A stretch of DNA of 64,000 nucleotides from Rhodospirillum rubrum ATCC 11170 (GCF_000013085.1 NC_007643.1:2527001-2591000); one strand, 5' to 3'; counted from the stretch's first letter, positions 53,511 to 62,470 are shown. Numbers and translations: made by a program. Notes: generated by a model from the letters alone, not told the origin.

Positions 53511-54104
53511 TTGCTCACTCTGCCCAACATCCTGACCCTGCTGCGCATTCTGATCATTCCCCTGGTCGTCGTGCTGTTTTATGTCGATGGCGAGGGCTAT
53601 CGCTGGGCCAATTGCGCCCTGTTCGCCGTCGCCGCCATCACCGATTTCTTTGATGGCTGGCTGGCCCGGCGCAGCAATCAGGTCTCGCGGCTTGGCCGTT
53701 TCCTCGATCCGATCGCCGATAAGCTGCTGGTCGCGGCGGTGCTGATGCTGCTGGTCGGCTTTGGCCGGATGAGCCCGTGGAGCTACCCGGCCGCCGTCGT
53801 CATCCTGATGCGCGAGATCCTGGTCTCGGGCCTGCGCGAATTCCTGGCCGAGATCCGGGTCGGCATGCCGGTGACCAAGCTGGCCAAATGGAAGACCACC
53901 GTTCAGCTGATCGCCCTGCCGGTGCTGATCGTTGGCGATACCCCGCTGATTCCGCTGCCGATCACCCTGATCGGCGAGGGATTGCTGTGGGTGGCGGCCG
54001 TCATGACCATCATCACCGGCTATGATTACCTGCGCGTCGGCCTGCGCCACATGGGCCCCGAACACGACGCGCCCCCGTCCCAGGCCCATAATACCCCCCG
54101 CTAA
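53511..54104 (+). CDS. pgsA: CDP-diacylglycerol-glycerol-3-phosphate 3-phosphatidyltransferase
   Basis: Membrane enzyme that makes phosphatidylglycerol phosphate. The CDP-alcohol phosphotransferase motif is complete (DFFDGWLARRSNQVSRLGRF followed by LDPIADK). About five to six hydrophobic helices are visible, beginning with LPNILTLLRILIIPLVVVLF. I chose TTG 53511 because the protein family begins at LPN; an in-frame ATG at 53451 adds 20 basic, non-conserved residues and overlaps nothing. It is 71 bp after uvrC and 43 bp before moeA, so the three probably form one transcript. Confidence 0.93.
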   Translation: MLTLPNILTLLRILIIPLVVVLFYVDGEGYRWANCALFAVAAITDFFDGWLARRSNQVSRLGRFLDPIADKLLVAAVLMLLVGFGRMSPWSYPAAVVILMREILVSGLREFLAEIRVGMPVTKLAKWKTTVQLIALPVLIVGDTPLIPLPITLIGEGLLWVAAVMTIITGYDYLRVGLRHMGPEHDAPPSQAHNTPR

Positions 54105-54147
54105 GCGGCCCCTTGCCCGCAAGGGCCGCCCCATCAAGGGATCCCCC

Positions 54148-55434
54148 ATGCCCGCTTCTCCCCCACCCTCTTCCCTTCCCCCGCTTTCGGCCGATTGCTT
54201 CGACACCGCCGATCGCCTGTTGGCGCTTGATGACGCCGTCGATCGCCTGCTTGACCTGCTTGGCGCGGTGACGGCGATCGAACGCCTGCCGCTCGACCGG
54301 GCGCTGGGCCGGGTGCTGGCCGAGGATCTGACCAGCGCCCTGGTCATCCCCCCCGACGATAATTCGGCCATGGACGGCTATGGGGTGCGCTTCGCCGACC
54401 TCTCGCCGCAGGCTCCCACCCGCCTGCCCCTCACCTTGCGCGTGCCCGCCGGCCATCCCGCCGACCGCCCCCTGGGCCCGGGCGAGGCCGCGCGCATCTT
54501 CACCGGCGCGCCGATCCCCGAGGGCGTCGACACGGTGATCATGCAGGAGGTCTGCCACGAGGAGGACGGCTACGTCACCCTGCCCAGTGGCGAAAAGCGC
54601 GGCGCCAACGTGCGGCCGGCCGGCGCCGATGTCGCCATCGGCCAAACCGTGCTGGCCAGCGGTCGGCGCCTGGGTCCGATCGATGTGGCGATGGCCGCCC
54701 AGATCGGCGTGGCCGAGCTGGCGGTGCGCGCCCGCCTGAAGGTCGCGGTCTTCACCACCGGCGACGAGGTGGTCGAACCCGGCCAGCCGCTGCCGCCGGG
54801 CGGCATCTATAATTCCAATCGCCGCGCCCTGCTCGGGCTGCTGAGCACCCTGGGCGCCGAGTGCCTTGATCTCGGCAACCTGCCCGACCGCCCGGCGCTA
54901 ATCCAAGGCGCCCTGGCCGAGGCGGCGCGCGCCGCCGATCTGGTCGTCACCTCGGGCGGGGTGTCGGTGGGCGGCGAGGATCACGTCAAGGACGCGGTGA
55001 CGGCTTTGGGCTCGCTGGCCTTCTGGCGCCTGGCACTCAAGCCCGGCAAGCCGCTGGCCTTCGGCACCGTCGCTGGCAAGCCGTTTCTCGGGCTGCCCGG
55101 CAATCCGGTTTCGACCTTCGTCACCTTCTGTCTGGTCGGCCGGCCGGTGGTGTTGCGTCTGGCCGGGGTGACGGGGGAGCAATTACAGCCGCGCGGCTTC
55201 CCGGTGATCGCCGATTTCTCGCTGACCCGCAAACCCGGCCGCCGCGAATTCCTGCGCGGACAATTGCGCAGCGATTCCAGCGGCGCCATGGTCGTCGCCC
55301 CCTTCCCCGTGCAATCGTCCAATGTCGTCAGCTCGATCGTCCAATCCGACGGGCTGATCGATATCGGCCAAGGGGTGACCGTCGTCTCGCGCGGCGACCG
55401 GGTGCGCTTCATTCCCTTTAGCGAGCTGTTTTAA
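54148..55434 (+). CDS. moeA: Molybdopterin molybdenumtransferase
   Basis: Inserts molybdate into adenylated molybdopterin. The 428-residue protein shows the MoeA N-terminal domains (AEDLTSALVIPPDDNSAMDG, then YGVRFADLS; GEAARIFTGAPIPEGVDTVI) and the MoCF domain (KVAVFTTGDEVVEPG, IYNSNRRALLGLL, VVTSGGVSVGGEDHVKDAV, FLGLPGNPVSTFVTF). AAGGG lies 9 nt before ATG 54148. It would serve molybdoenzymes such as nitrate, DMSO or formate reductases, none of which is in this window. A strong hairpin follows at 55443. Confidence 0.94.
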   Translation: MPASPPPSSLPPLSADCFDTADRLLALDDAVDRLLDLLGAVTAIERLPLDRALGRVLAEDLTSALVIPPDDNSAMDGYGVRFADLSPQAPTRLPLTLRVPAGHPADRPLGPGEAARIFTGAPIPEGVDTVIMQEVCHEEDGYVTLPSGEKRGANVRPAGADVAIGQTVLASGRRLGPIDVAMAAQIGVAELAVRARLKVAVFTTGDEVVEPGQPLPPGGIYNSNRRALLGLLSTLGAECLDLGNLPDRPALIQGALAEAARAADLVVTSGGVSVGGEDHVKDAVTALGSLAFWRLALKPGKPLAFGTVAGKPFLGLPGNPVSTFVTFCLVGRPVVLRLAGVTGEQLQPRGFPVIADFSLTRKPGRREFLRGQLRSDSSGAMVVAPFPVQSSNVVSSIVQSDGLIDIGQGVTVVSRGDRVRFIPFSELF

Positions 55435-55442
55435 AAGCCAAA

Positions 55443-55472
55443 CCCCCGGCCGCTTCTTCTCGCGGCCGGGGG
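55443..55472. terminator. Shared terminator of convergent moeA and ilvE
   Basis: A perfect 11-bp stem (55443-55453 with 55462-55472) with an 8-nt loop lies between the two convergent stop codons. On the reverse strand it is followed by GGTTTGGCTTTT, and no T-run follows on the forward strand. Confidence 0.65.
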
Positions 55473-55481
55473 CTGGGCCCG

Positions 55482-56393
55482 TCAGGCCGCCGAAGCGGAG
55501 GCGGAGGCCGCCTTGTCGTGGGTCCGCCCGACTTCCTTATCGTAATCCTCGACCAACCGGTGGGTGATTTCGCCCGGAGTATAGGTGTATTCTCCGATCT
55601 GGCGGACCGGCGTCACCTCGGCCGCGGTCCCGGTCAGGAACACTTCCTGGGCGTCGGCCAGTTCCTCGGGCATGATCGCCCGCTCGCTCACGTCATAGCC
55701 GCGGCGTCGGGCCAGATCGATCACGGTCTGGCGGGTGATGCCGTTCAGGAAGCAGTCGGGAATGGGCGTATGCAGCTTGCCGTCGATCACCAGAAAGACA
55801 TTGGCTCCCGTCGCCTCGGCGATGCGGCCCCGGTAATCGAGCATCAGGGCGTCGTCGAAGCCATCGTTCTCGGCCTGATGCTTGGACAGGGTGCAGATCA
55901 TATAAAGACCGGCGGCCTTGGAATGGGTCGGCGCCGTGTCGGGGGCCGGACGCCGCCACGGCGAGATCTTCAGGCGGATGCCGGCCAGCCGGGCTTCGGG
56001 CGAAAAATAGCTGGGCCACTGCCAGGCGGCGATGGCGACATTGATGCGGTTCTTCTGGGCCGCCACCCCCATCATCTCGCTGCCACGCCAGGCCAGCGGG
56101 CGGACATAGCCGTCGACGATGCCGTTGGCGTCAAGCACCCGGCGGGTCGCCGCATCGATTTCGGCCACCGAATAGGGCAGGGAAAACCCCAGAATCGACG
56201 CCGATTCGGTCAGTCGGCGCGAATGCTCGGTCAGCTTGAACACCTTGCCGTTATAGACGCGCTCGCCTTCAAACACGCAGCTCGCATAATGCAGGCCATG
56301 CGTCAGCACATGAACCTTGGCCTCGCGCCAGGGCACCATTTGACCGTTGAACCAGATGAAACCGTCACGGTCATCGAACGGAACGAGAGCCAT
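55482..56393 (-). CDS. ilvE: Branched-chain amino-acid aminotransferase
   Basis: PLP enzyme of fold type IV for the last step of Ile, Leu and Val synthesis. The 303-residue protein has GLHYASCVFEGERVYNGKVF, the PLP lysine in APTHSKAAGLYMICTLSKHQ, DALMLDYRGRIAEATGANVF and FLTGTAAEVTPVRQI. AAAGGTG precedes ATG 56393; the upstream in-frame extension to 56504 is leader. A promoter with TTGACA lies at 56485-56513. It is divergent from the MarR-type gene. Confidence 0.94.
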   Translation of the reverse strand: MALVPFDDRDGFIWFNGQMVPWREAKVHVLTHGLHYASCVFEGERVYNGKVFKLTEHSRRLTESASILGFSLPYSVAEIDAATRRVLDANGIVDGYVRPLAWRGSEMMGVAAQKNRINVAIAAWQWPSYFSPEARLAGIRLKISPWRRPAPDTAPTHSKAAGLYMICTLSKHQAENDGFDDALMLDYRGRIAEATGANVFLVIDGKLHTPIPDCFLNGITRQTVIDLARRRGYDVSERAIMPEELADAQEVFLTGTAAEVTPVRQIGEYTYTPGEITHRLVEDYDKEVGRTHDKAASASASAA

Positions 56394-56484
56394 CACGACA
56401 CCTTTCGTCGAAAAAGGAGGTTTGGTCGTCGAAGGAGAAAACTTGGCGGGCATGGGTAGTTTTATGTCCGACAAAGCCGATCTT

Positions 56485-56513
56485 GCGTAACATCCTTCCG
56501 CCAACTATGTCAA
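56485..56513 (-). promoter_or_regulatory. ilvE promoter
   Basis: On the reverse strand TTGACA (56513-56508) and TTACGC (56490-56485) are 17 bp apart. The leader would be about 85 nt. Confidence 0.5.
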
Positions 56514-56542
56514 CATACCTGACCCAAATGCCGCACGAGATT

Positions 56543-56570
56543 TTTTCATGCAGGATCTAAGCCCTATAAA
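56543..56570 (+). promoter_or_regulatory. Promoter of the MarR/response regulator operon
   Basis: TTTTCA (56543-56548) and TATAAA (56565-56570) with a 16-bp spacer lie 34 bp before the MarR-type ATG. The divergent ilvE -35 is about 30 bp away, so the two promoters share a short control region. Confidence 0.5.
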
Positions 56571-56603
56571 ATCACTCTCAACACCGAAGGCGGGGATCGA
56601 GGG

Positions 56604-57143
56604 ATGAGCGAGGTCAAATCGGGCGTGAACCCCCTTTTTCTGCGCGAGGAGGAACTGCGCCAGGGCATCGAGCTGCTGTTTTTCGCCTACCGCGATTTCA
56701 CCAGCGAGGCCGACGCCATGCTGGCCAAGCACAATTTCGGGCGGGCCCACCACCGGGTGATCTATTTCGTCGGCCGCGAGCCGAAGATCGGCGTCAGCGC
56801 CCTGCTGGGGATCCTCGGCATCACCAAGCAAAGCCTGTCGCGCGTGCTGTCGCAACTGGTCGAGGAAGGCCTGATCGTTCAGCATCGCGGCCCACGCGAC
56901 GGTCGCCAACGCCTTCTGGAACTGACCGAAAAGGGCATCGACATGGAACGCCGCCTGACCGAGGCCCAGCGCCGGCGCTTCGCCCGCGCCTATCGCGAAG
57001 CCGGGGCCGAGGCGGTCGAGGGGTTCCGCAAGGTCATGCTTGGCATGATCGATGGCCCGGCCCGCGAGCGCTTCGCCGCCGCCGCCAAGCGCGAGACCCC
57101 GCCCTCGCCGCCGCGCGTCAGCCGGGCCGGAGCACGCCGATGA
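56604..57143 (+). CDS. petP: MarR-family regulator (PetP-like)
   Basis: A 179-residue winged-helix regulator: LREEELRQGIELLFFAYRDF, the recognition region LGILGITKQSLSRVLSQLVE and the wing HRGPRDGRQRLLELTEKG. Its stop overlaps the start of the OmpR-type response regulator as ATGA. A MarR gene coupled to a PetR-type regulator is the petP-petR layout described in Rhodobacter capsulatus, where it affects cytochrome bc1. The symbol is given on that synteny and is not proven. The C-terminal 25 residues are Arg/Pro-rich. Confidence 0.8.
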   Translation: MSEVKSGVNPLFLREEELRQGIELLFFAYRDFTSEADAMLAKHNFGRAHHRVIYFVGREPKIGVSALLGILGITKQSLSRVLSQLVEEGLIVQHRGPRDGRQRLLELTEKGIDMERRLTEAQRRRFARAYREAGAEAVEGFRKVMLGMIDGPARERFAAAAKRETPPSPPRVSRAGARR

Positions 57144-57880
57144 GCGACCCCGCCCTGCCTGTGGCCCCCGTCGCCCCCGTGACCGAGGAACCGCCCCATA
57201 TCCTGGTGGTCGATGACGACACCCGCATCCTCGCCCTGCTCAAACGCTTTTTGTCCGAACGCGGCTTCATCGTCACCGCCGCCGCCGATGCGGCCGAGGC
57301 GCGGCGCCAGCTTGCCGCCCTGCGCTTCGATCTGCTGGTGGTCGATGTGATGATGCCCGGCGAAAGCGGACTGGAGCTGACACGCTCGATCCGCGAGGAC
57401 TCCGACGTTCCCATCCTCATCCTGACGGCGATGGACCAGCCCGACGACCGGGTCAGCGGCCTCGAAAGCGGCGCCGATGATTATCTGGCCAAGCCCTTCG
57501 ATCCGCGCGAATTGGTCTTGCGGGTCAATGGCATCCTGCGGCGCCTGCGCCAAGCCCCCGATCTGCCGCCCGCCGCCCCGCCCGAGGGCCCCTTGCCGCT
57601 GGGAGCCTGCGTTTTCGATCCGCACCGCCAGGAACTGCTGCGCGGCGACGAGGTGGTGCGACTGACCACCGCCGAAACCGCCCTGCTCAGCACGCTCGCC
57701 GCCCGGGCCGGCGAGGCGATCAGCCGCGAGGATCTGGCTGAACTGACCGGGGTGGCCGGCAACCCCCGGGCCATCGATGTGCAGGTGACCCGCCTGCGCA
57801 AGAAAATCGAAGCCGACCCCCGCGTGCCCCGCCACTTGCAGACGGTGCGCGGACGCGGCTACATGCTTCGTCCGGGCTGA
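57140..57880 (+). CDS. petR: OmpR-type response regulator (PetR-like)
   Basis: A 246-residue two-domain regulator: receiver (HILVVDDDTRILALLKRFLS, phospho-acceptor Asp in LLVVDVMMPG, Thr in ILTAMD, Lys in AKPFDPREL) and winged-helix DNA-binding domain (ending DVQVTRLRKKIEADPRVPRH, then LQTVRGRGYML). The order MarR, response regulator, kinase and the 4-nt overlap with petP indicate a single operon; the histidine kinase starts 56 bp later and is the presumed partner. Confidence 0.88.
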   Translation: MSDPALPVAPVAPVTEEPPHILVVDDDTRILALLKRFLSERGFIVTAAADAAEARRQLAALRFDLLVVDVMMPGESGLELTRSIREDSDVPILILTAMDQPDDRVSGLESGADDYLAKPFDPRELVLRVNGILRRLRQAPDLPPAAPPEGPLPLGACVFDPHRQELLRGDEVVRLTTAETALLSTLAARAGEAISREDLAELTGVAGNPRAIDVQVTRLRKKIEADPRVPRHLQTVRGRGYMLRPG

Positions 57881-57936
57881 CACGCCCCTCGCGGTGAAGG
57901 GCGCCTTTCGCGCCTCGGCAAAACAAGGACGCCGCC

Positions 57937-59343
57937 ATGATCGGTCTTTGGGGGCTTGACCCCGCCCAGCCAGTCCTGGGCCGGATCCGCCGCATCCTGC
58001 GCCTGGACCATCCGCTGCTGCGGCCCTTCGCCCGGGCGATCAAGATGATCTTGCCCAAAAGCCTGCTCGGGCGCTCGCTGCTGATCATCGTCATTCCGCT
58101 GATCCTGCTTCAGGTGATCACCGCCACCATCTTTTTCGATCGCCATTGGGACACCATGAGCCGCCGGCTCAATGCCGCCGTCGGCTCGGAAATCGGCATG
58201 GTGCTTGATTTCATGGCGGCCTATCCCGATCCCGAGGAACGGGAATGGATGTTCGCCCTCGCCTATGGCCGCCAGCAACTGGCCATGCGCTTCGAGCCGG
58301 AGGCGACGCTGCCCGGCACCTCGCCGCTGGCCCAGGACGATGATTTCGTCGCCCGCACCCTTTATTCCTCGCTGGCCGAGCATACCGACCTGCCCTATCA
58401 GGTCGATGTGATCGACGATAAAACCCTGGAGATCCGCATCGCCGCGCCCGATGGCCTGCTGACCGTCGAGGTGCCGCGCAAGCGGCTGTTCAGCGTCACC
58501 ACCTATATCTTCATCGGCTGGATGACGGTGTCTTCGGTGATCCTCTTCGCCGTGGCGACCGTTTTCATGCGCAATCAGGTCCGGCCGATCGGCCGGCTGG
58601 CCAGCGCCGCCGACGCCCTGGGCAAGGGCCGCGACGTGCCGAATTTCCGCAGCGAAGGCGCCCTTGAGGTGCGCCGCGCCGCCCTCGCCTTCACCCGCAT
58701 GCGCGACCGCATCAACCGCCAGATCGCCCAGCGCACCGAGATGCTGGCCGGCGTCAGCCATGATCTGCGCACGCCGCTAACCCGCATGCGCCTGCAGCTC
58801 GCGCTGATGGAGGGCGAGGAGGGAACGGTCGAATTGACCGAGGATATCGCCGAGATGGAACGGATGGTCGAGGGCTATCTGGCCTTCGCCCGCGGCGAAG
58901 GCACCGAGGAGACGGTGGCGACCTGCATCACCGATCTGGTCGACGAGGTGGTCGGCCGCATGCGCCGCAACGGCGCGCGCATCGATCTGCACACCGAACA
59001 GCCGCTGACCGTTCCGCTCAAGCCCAATGCCATGGAACGCTGCCTAGCCAATATCATCGGCAACGCCCACCGTTTCGGCCAGCATATCGCCGTGCGCGTC
59101 GGCGTGCGCGACGGCCATGTCGAGGTGGTGGTCGACGACGACGGCCCGGGCATCCCGCCCGAACGGCGCGAAGACGTGTTCCGCGCCTTCTTCCGCATCG
59201 AAAGCTCGCGCAACCCGCGCACCGGCGGCACCGGCCTGGGGCTGACCATCGCCCGCGACGTCGTCCGCGCCATGGGCGGCGATATCTTCCTGGAAAACAG
59301 CCCCTTCGGCGGCCTGCGCGCCCGCATCCGCCTGCCGATGTGA
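57937..59343 (+). CDS. Membrane sensor histidine kinase, EnvZ/OmpR type
   Basis: A 468-residue sensor. The first membrane helix (LLGRSLLIIVIPLILLQVIT) is followed by a periplasmic domain of about 130 residues, a second helix (YIFIGWMTVSSVILFAVATV), HAMP, the dimerisation domain with phospho-accepting His275 (AGVSHDLRTPLTRMRLQL) and the ATPase (N box CLANIIGNAHRFG, G1 DDGPGIP, G2 GGTGLGLTIARD). The RDLRTPLTR-like H box and overall size are EnvZ-like. AAGGA lies before ATG 57937. It is the probable partner of the preceding regulator; the signal is unknown. Confidence 0.92.
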   Translation: MIGLWGLDPAQPVLGRIRRILRLDHPLLRPFARAIKMILPKSLLGRSLLIIVIPLILLQVITATIFFDRHWDTMSRRLNAAVGSEIGMVLDFMAAYPDPEEREWMFALAYGRQQLAMRFEPEATLPGTSPLAQDDDFVARTLYSSLAEHTDLPYQVDVIDDKTLEIRIAAPDGLLTVEVPRKRLFSVTTYIFIGWMTVSSVILFAVATVFMRNQVRPIGRLASAADALGKGRDVPNFRSEGALEVRRAALAFTRMRDRINRQIAQRTEMLAGVSHDLRTPLTRMRLQLALMEGEEGTVELTEDIAEMERMVEGYLAFARGEGTEETVATCITDLVDEVVGRMRRNGARIDLHTEQPLTVPLKPNAMERCLANIIGNAHRFGQHIAVRVGVRDGHVEVVVDDDGPGIPPERREDVFRAFFRIESSRNPRTGGTGLGLTIARDVVRAMGGDIFLENSPFGGLRARIRLPM

Positions 59344-59493
59344 GGGGCGGAGGCCCGCACAGCCCTGGGCCGGCAAGGGGCGGCTTGCACGCGATCTCTC
59401 AAGGGATCGGCGCCGTCCACCTTTTAGCCGGGTTTGACCCCTTTTACTCTTTTACTTCTTTTATTCCCCAAGACACCCCGCGTGAGGATTCGA

Positions 59494-60024
59494 ATGGACC
59501 CCATCCAAACCGACCGACTGATTCTGAGAAACTTCAAACAGGGAGACGCCGCTGATCTGCTTGCCTATTTACACCAACCCAGGGTGAGCTGCTTTTTGTC
59601 TCTCAAGCTGGAGGATCTTGGCGCGGCGGAAGCGGAAGTGAAAACGCGCAGCACAAGCGATGAGCATATCGCCGTCTGTTTGCGCACCCCCGACAAGCTG
59701 ATCGGGGACATGTTCTGTATGGCAGAACCTCCCGACACCTATTCCGTCGGGTGGAATTTTAATGCGGATTTCCAAGGCGCCGGCCTCGCCTCCGAAGCCG
59801 CGCGGGCTCTTTTTGAGTACCTGTTCACGGTGAAAGAGGCCCGGCGCCTCTATGCCTTTGTCGAGGAGGACAACCTCCCTTCGCGGCGCTTGTGCGAAAG
59901 ACTGGGAATGAGGAAAGAGGGGCTGTTCAAAGAGTTCATATCCTTCAGGACGGATGACGAAGGCGTGCCGGTCTTCGAAAACACGATGCAGTACGCCCTC
60001 TTGCGAAAAGAATGGGTGGCCTGA
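59494..60024 (+). CDS. GNAT-family N-acetyltransferase
   Basis: A 176-residue acetyltransferase of the RimJ/RimL-like class. It has MDPIQTDRLILRNFKQGDAA, the acetyl-CoA loop region FQGAGLASEAARALFEYLF and LPSRRLCERLGMRKEGLFKE. GAGGA precedes ATG 59494. Base composition is somewhat less GC-rich than its neighbours (TTTTGTCTCTCAAGC and similar runs), which hints at a more recent arrival. The substrate is unknown; it could be a protein N-terminus, an antibiotic or a small amine. Confidence 0.85.
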   Translation: MDPIQTDRLILRNFKQGDAADLLAYLHQPRVSCFLSLKLEDLGAAEAEVKTRSTSDEHIAVCLRTPDKLIGDMFCMAEPPDTYSVGWNFNADFQGAGLASEAARALFEYLFTVKEARRLYAFVEEDNLPSRRLCERLGMRKEGLFKEFISFRTDDEGVPVFENTMQYALLRKEWVA

Positions 60025-60053
60025 CGATCACCGCGGCAAACAGCCCTCTCCCC

Positions 60054-61706
60054 CTAGCTTTCCGCCAGCACCACGCGGTCGCGGCCGCGCGCCTTGGCCT
60101 CGGCCAGGGCCTTGTCGGCGGCGGTGAACAGCGCCGTGGCCGATAGGGGGGGCGCCCCGGCCGGCGTGCCGGCGACGCCGGCGCTGAAGGTGGCGCGAAC
60201 CTCGCCGGTGGGGGCTCGCAGGGTTTGGCCGCGAAACAGGGCCCGCAGATCCTCAATGACGCCGACCGCTTGCTCGGCCGGGGTTCCGGGCAGGATGACG
60301 GCGAATTCCTCGCCGCCGCAGCGCCCCAGCAGGTCGCACCCACGCAGGGCGCGCCGCATCACCCGGGCCAGGGTCACGATCACCTGATCGCCCGTCGCGT
60401 GGCCATGGGTCTGGTTGATCGCCTTGAAGTGATCGAGATCGAGCAGGGCGAAGGACAGCGGCGCCCCGGTGCGGCCGGCCCGCGCCCCCTCGCGCTCCAG
60501 GCCGTCAAGAATGGTGGAATGGGTGAACAGCCGGCTCAACCCGTCGCGCCGCATCATCTCGGCCAATCCGCGCCCGCGCCGGGCCCGCGAGCGGACCGCC
60601 GAAACCAGGAAATCGGGCCGCACCGGCTTGGGCAGGAAGAAATCCGCCCCCGGGCTCAGGGCCCCAAGCTGCAGCCCCAGATCTTGTTCCCGTGACAGGA
60701 AGATAATCGGCATCGTGGCGTATTGGGCGCGGTGGCGAACCAGGGCGGCGACCTCGGCGCCCGAACAGCCGGGCATGTGCAGATCGGTCACCAGCACATC
60801 GGGCTCGAAAGCCTCCAGCCGTTCCAGGATCTGGGCGGGATCGGTCATCCCCTCGGCCTCCAGACCGGCCGCCCCCAGGATCGTCGCGTAAACCCCCGCC
60901 AACACCGCGTCGTCATCAAGCACCAGCACGCGCAGCGGTTCGGCGTGGCGGGTGAGGCGCATCCGCGCCAGCCGGTCAAGCACTTCGCCCGGATCATCCA
61001 GGGGCAGATAGGCGTCGACGCCAAGGCGGCAGGCTCGCAGCCCCCAGGGAAAATCGCCCGTTCCGCCGACCGCCAGAACCGGAACGCCCTGGGCGCGCAG
61101 ACCATCAAGCGGTCCGCGCCACGCGTCGTCGCCGTCCATCGCCTCCAGATTGACGATCACCCCGCCGGGGCAGACGACCGACAGGGCTTCCAAGGCGTCG
61201 GGCGAGGCGATTTCGATGGCGGTGGTGCCAGTGGCGCGCACCATGTCGAGCAGCGCCGGTCCGGCGCCGATGGTCGCCACCACCGCCGGGTCGGGCGAGC
61301 CGGCCAAACCCGGCGCCGGCGTCATCGCCGCCGCCAGCAGATCGGAGCCGCCGACCGCGACGCCCTTCAGCCCGGCGAGAATGATATCGGCCAGCAAGTC
61401 GGCCTGGGCCAGGATATCGGGGGCGACGGCCGCCGCTCCCTCGGCCAGTCGCACCTCGCCGATATCGGCGATCAGGGTTTCCAGGGCGCCGGCGGTCCGC
61501 CCGAGATCGCCAAATCCCAAGGTGCCGGCGGTGCCGGCCAGACGGTGAACGAAATGCGAGACATCGGCCGCCGCGTCCTCATCGGCCCATCCGCTGGCCC
61601 GCAACAGATCAAGCCGGGGGGCGATGGCCTCGGCGCTGACGATCGCCCCCTCGACGAAAGCGCTGACGGCGCCGCGCAACCGATCTTGCAAGTCAAACAT
61701 GCTCAT
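60054..61706 (-). CDS. HPt-receiver-GGDEF diguanylate cyclase
   Basis: A 550-residue signalling protein. The order is: an HPt-like helical domain with candidate phospho-His54 (FVHRLAGTAGTLGFG), a degenerate receiver-like domain (about 140-255) lacking the usual acidic pocket, a full receiver (about 260-375: LRVLVLDDDAVLAGVYATIL, phospho-acceptor D308 in LVTDLHMPG, Lys in LPKPVRP) and a GGDEF domain with GGEEF (464-468). The inhibitory I-site RGCD lies at the expected distance. It should make cyclic di-GMP under phosphorelay control. Its start overlaps the stop of the single-domain regulator upstream by 4 nt, so the two are coupled. Confidence 0.9.
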   Translation of the reverse strand: MSMFDLQDRLRGAVSAFVEGAIVSAEAIAPRLDLLRASGWADEDAAADVSHFVHRLAGTAGTLGFGDLGRTAGALETLIADIGEVRLAEGAAAVAPDILAQADLLADIILAGLKGVAVGGSDLLAAAMTPAPGLAGSPDPAVVATIGAGPALLDMVRATGTTAIEIASPDALEALSVVCPGGVIVNLEAMDGDDAWRGPLDGLRAQGVPVLAVGGTGDFPWGLRACRLGVDAYLPLDDPGEVLDRLARMRLTRHAEPLRVLVLDDDAVLAGVYATILGAAGLEAEGMTDPAQILERLEAFEPDVLVTDLHMPGCSGAEVAALVRHRAQYATMPIIFLSREQDLGLQLGALSPGADFFLPKPVRPDFLVSAVRSRARRGRGLAEMMRRDGLSRLFTHSTILDGLEREGARAGRTGAPLSFALLDLDHFKAINQTHGHATGDQVIVTLARVMRRALRGCDLLGRCGGEEFAVILPGTPAEQAVGVIEDLRALFRGQTLRAPTGEVRATFSAGVAGTPAGAPPLSATALFTAADKALAEAKARGRDRVVLAES

Positions 61707-62092
61707 GACCGGGCCATCCATAGCTGGCGCAGGGAGTCCGCCAGGGTCAGCGGATCGAAAGGTTTGGTGATCAAGCCAAGGCAACCGGGTTCGGCCATCA
61801 GCACTCCGGCCTCGCCACCGCGCGCCGCGGTGACGAACACCACCTTGCCGGCGCCCTCCTCGCCGGCCAGAACCCGCCAGAGGGCGCGACCATCCTCGCC
61901 ATCGGCCAGATGCAGGTCCATCAGCACCAGATCGGGGGTCTGCGCCCGGGCTTCGCGCCGCGCCTCCGGGCCATTGGCGGCGAAGACCGCCCGCAAGCCT
62001 CCCAAATCAACCAGGGCGAGCGCGGCGATGGCCCGAATATCGGGATCGTCATCGACCACCAGAATGCTATGCGGATCGTCGCCTATCGCCAT
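61703..62092 (-). CDS. Single-domain (CheY-like) response regulator
   Basis: A 129-residue stand-alone receiver: SILVVDDDPDIRAIAALALV, phospho-acceptor Asp in LVLMDLHLADGEDG, VVFVTAARGG and Lys in LITKPFDPLTLADSLR. AAGGGA 9 nt upstream supports ATG 62092. It is translated just before the HPt-receiver-GGDEF protein and may exchange phosphate with its HPt domain. No histidine kinase lies on this transcript. Confidence 0.9.
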   Translation of the reverse strand: MAIGDDPHSILVVDDDPDIRAIAALALVDLGGLRAVFAANGPEARREARAQTPDLVLMDLHLADGEDGRALWRVLAGEEGAGKVVFVTAARGGEAGVLMAEPGCLGLITKPFDPLTLADSLRQLWMARS

Positions 62093-62470
62093 TATCCGTG
62101 GTCCCTTAAAGGGTTGGAAGACCGGAAGCCGGCCACGCCCCCCAACGGGATCCGGCTTTTTCCAATGCCCTGCCCTTAGACTGTGCACCGCTCCCCCCAA
62201 GCTGACAACTATCCTTAGGGAGAGGGTTAGGCCGCTAGAAGGCCTATACCCTTCAGAAAGGAAGGCAAATCCGCGTCGCGGATCCTCGCCAGGGCATTTC
62301 CCGGCGACCGCGTCTTGGCCTATGCTGTCGCCTGCCGTTTCGCTGGCGGCTGGCGGCCGGTTCCCCCGGGCGGGGGGCGGGCCAAGGCCATCCATATCCT
62401 ACTGAATCCAGATCAAGGTTTTGCGTTAAAGGGTCGCCCTTTGACACGGTTTGATCGAAGGGGCGCCTCC
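62093..62470. other. Divergent gap between the response regulator and the GT9 gene
   Basis: 378 bp. A hairpin-prone stretch (GGCCGCTAGAAGGCC) and several GC-rich inverted segments are present, but no RNA family is recognised. TTGACA at 62441-62446 is too close to the GT9 start to be a simple -35. An in-frame extension of GT9 upstream to 62315 has no ribosome site and was not used. Confidence 0.4.
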
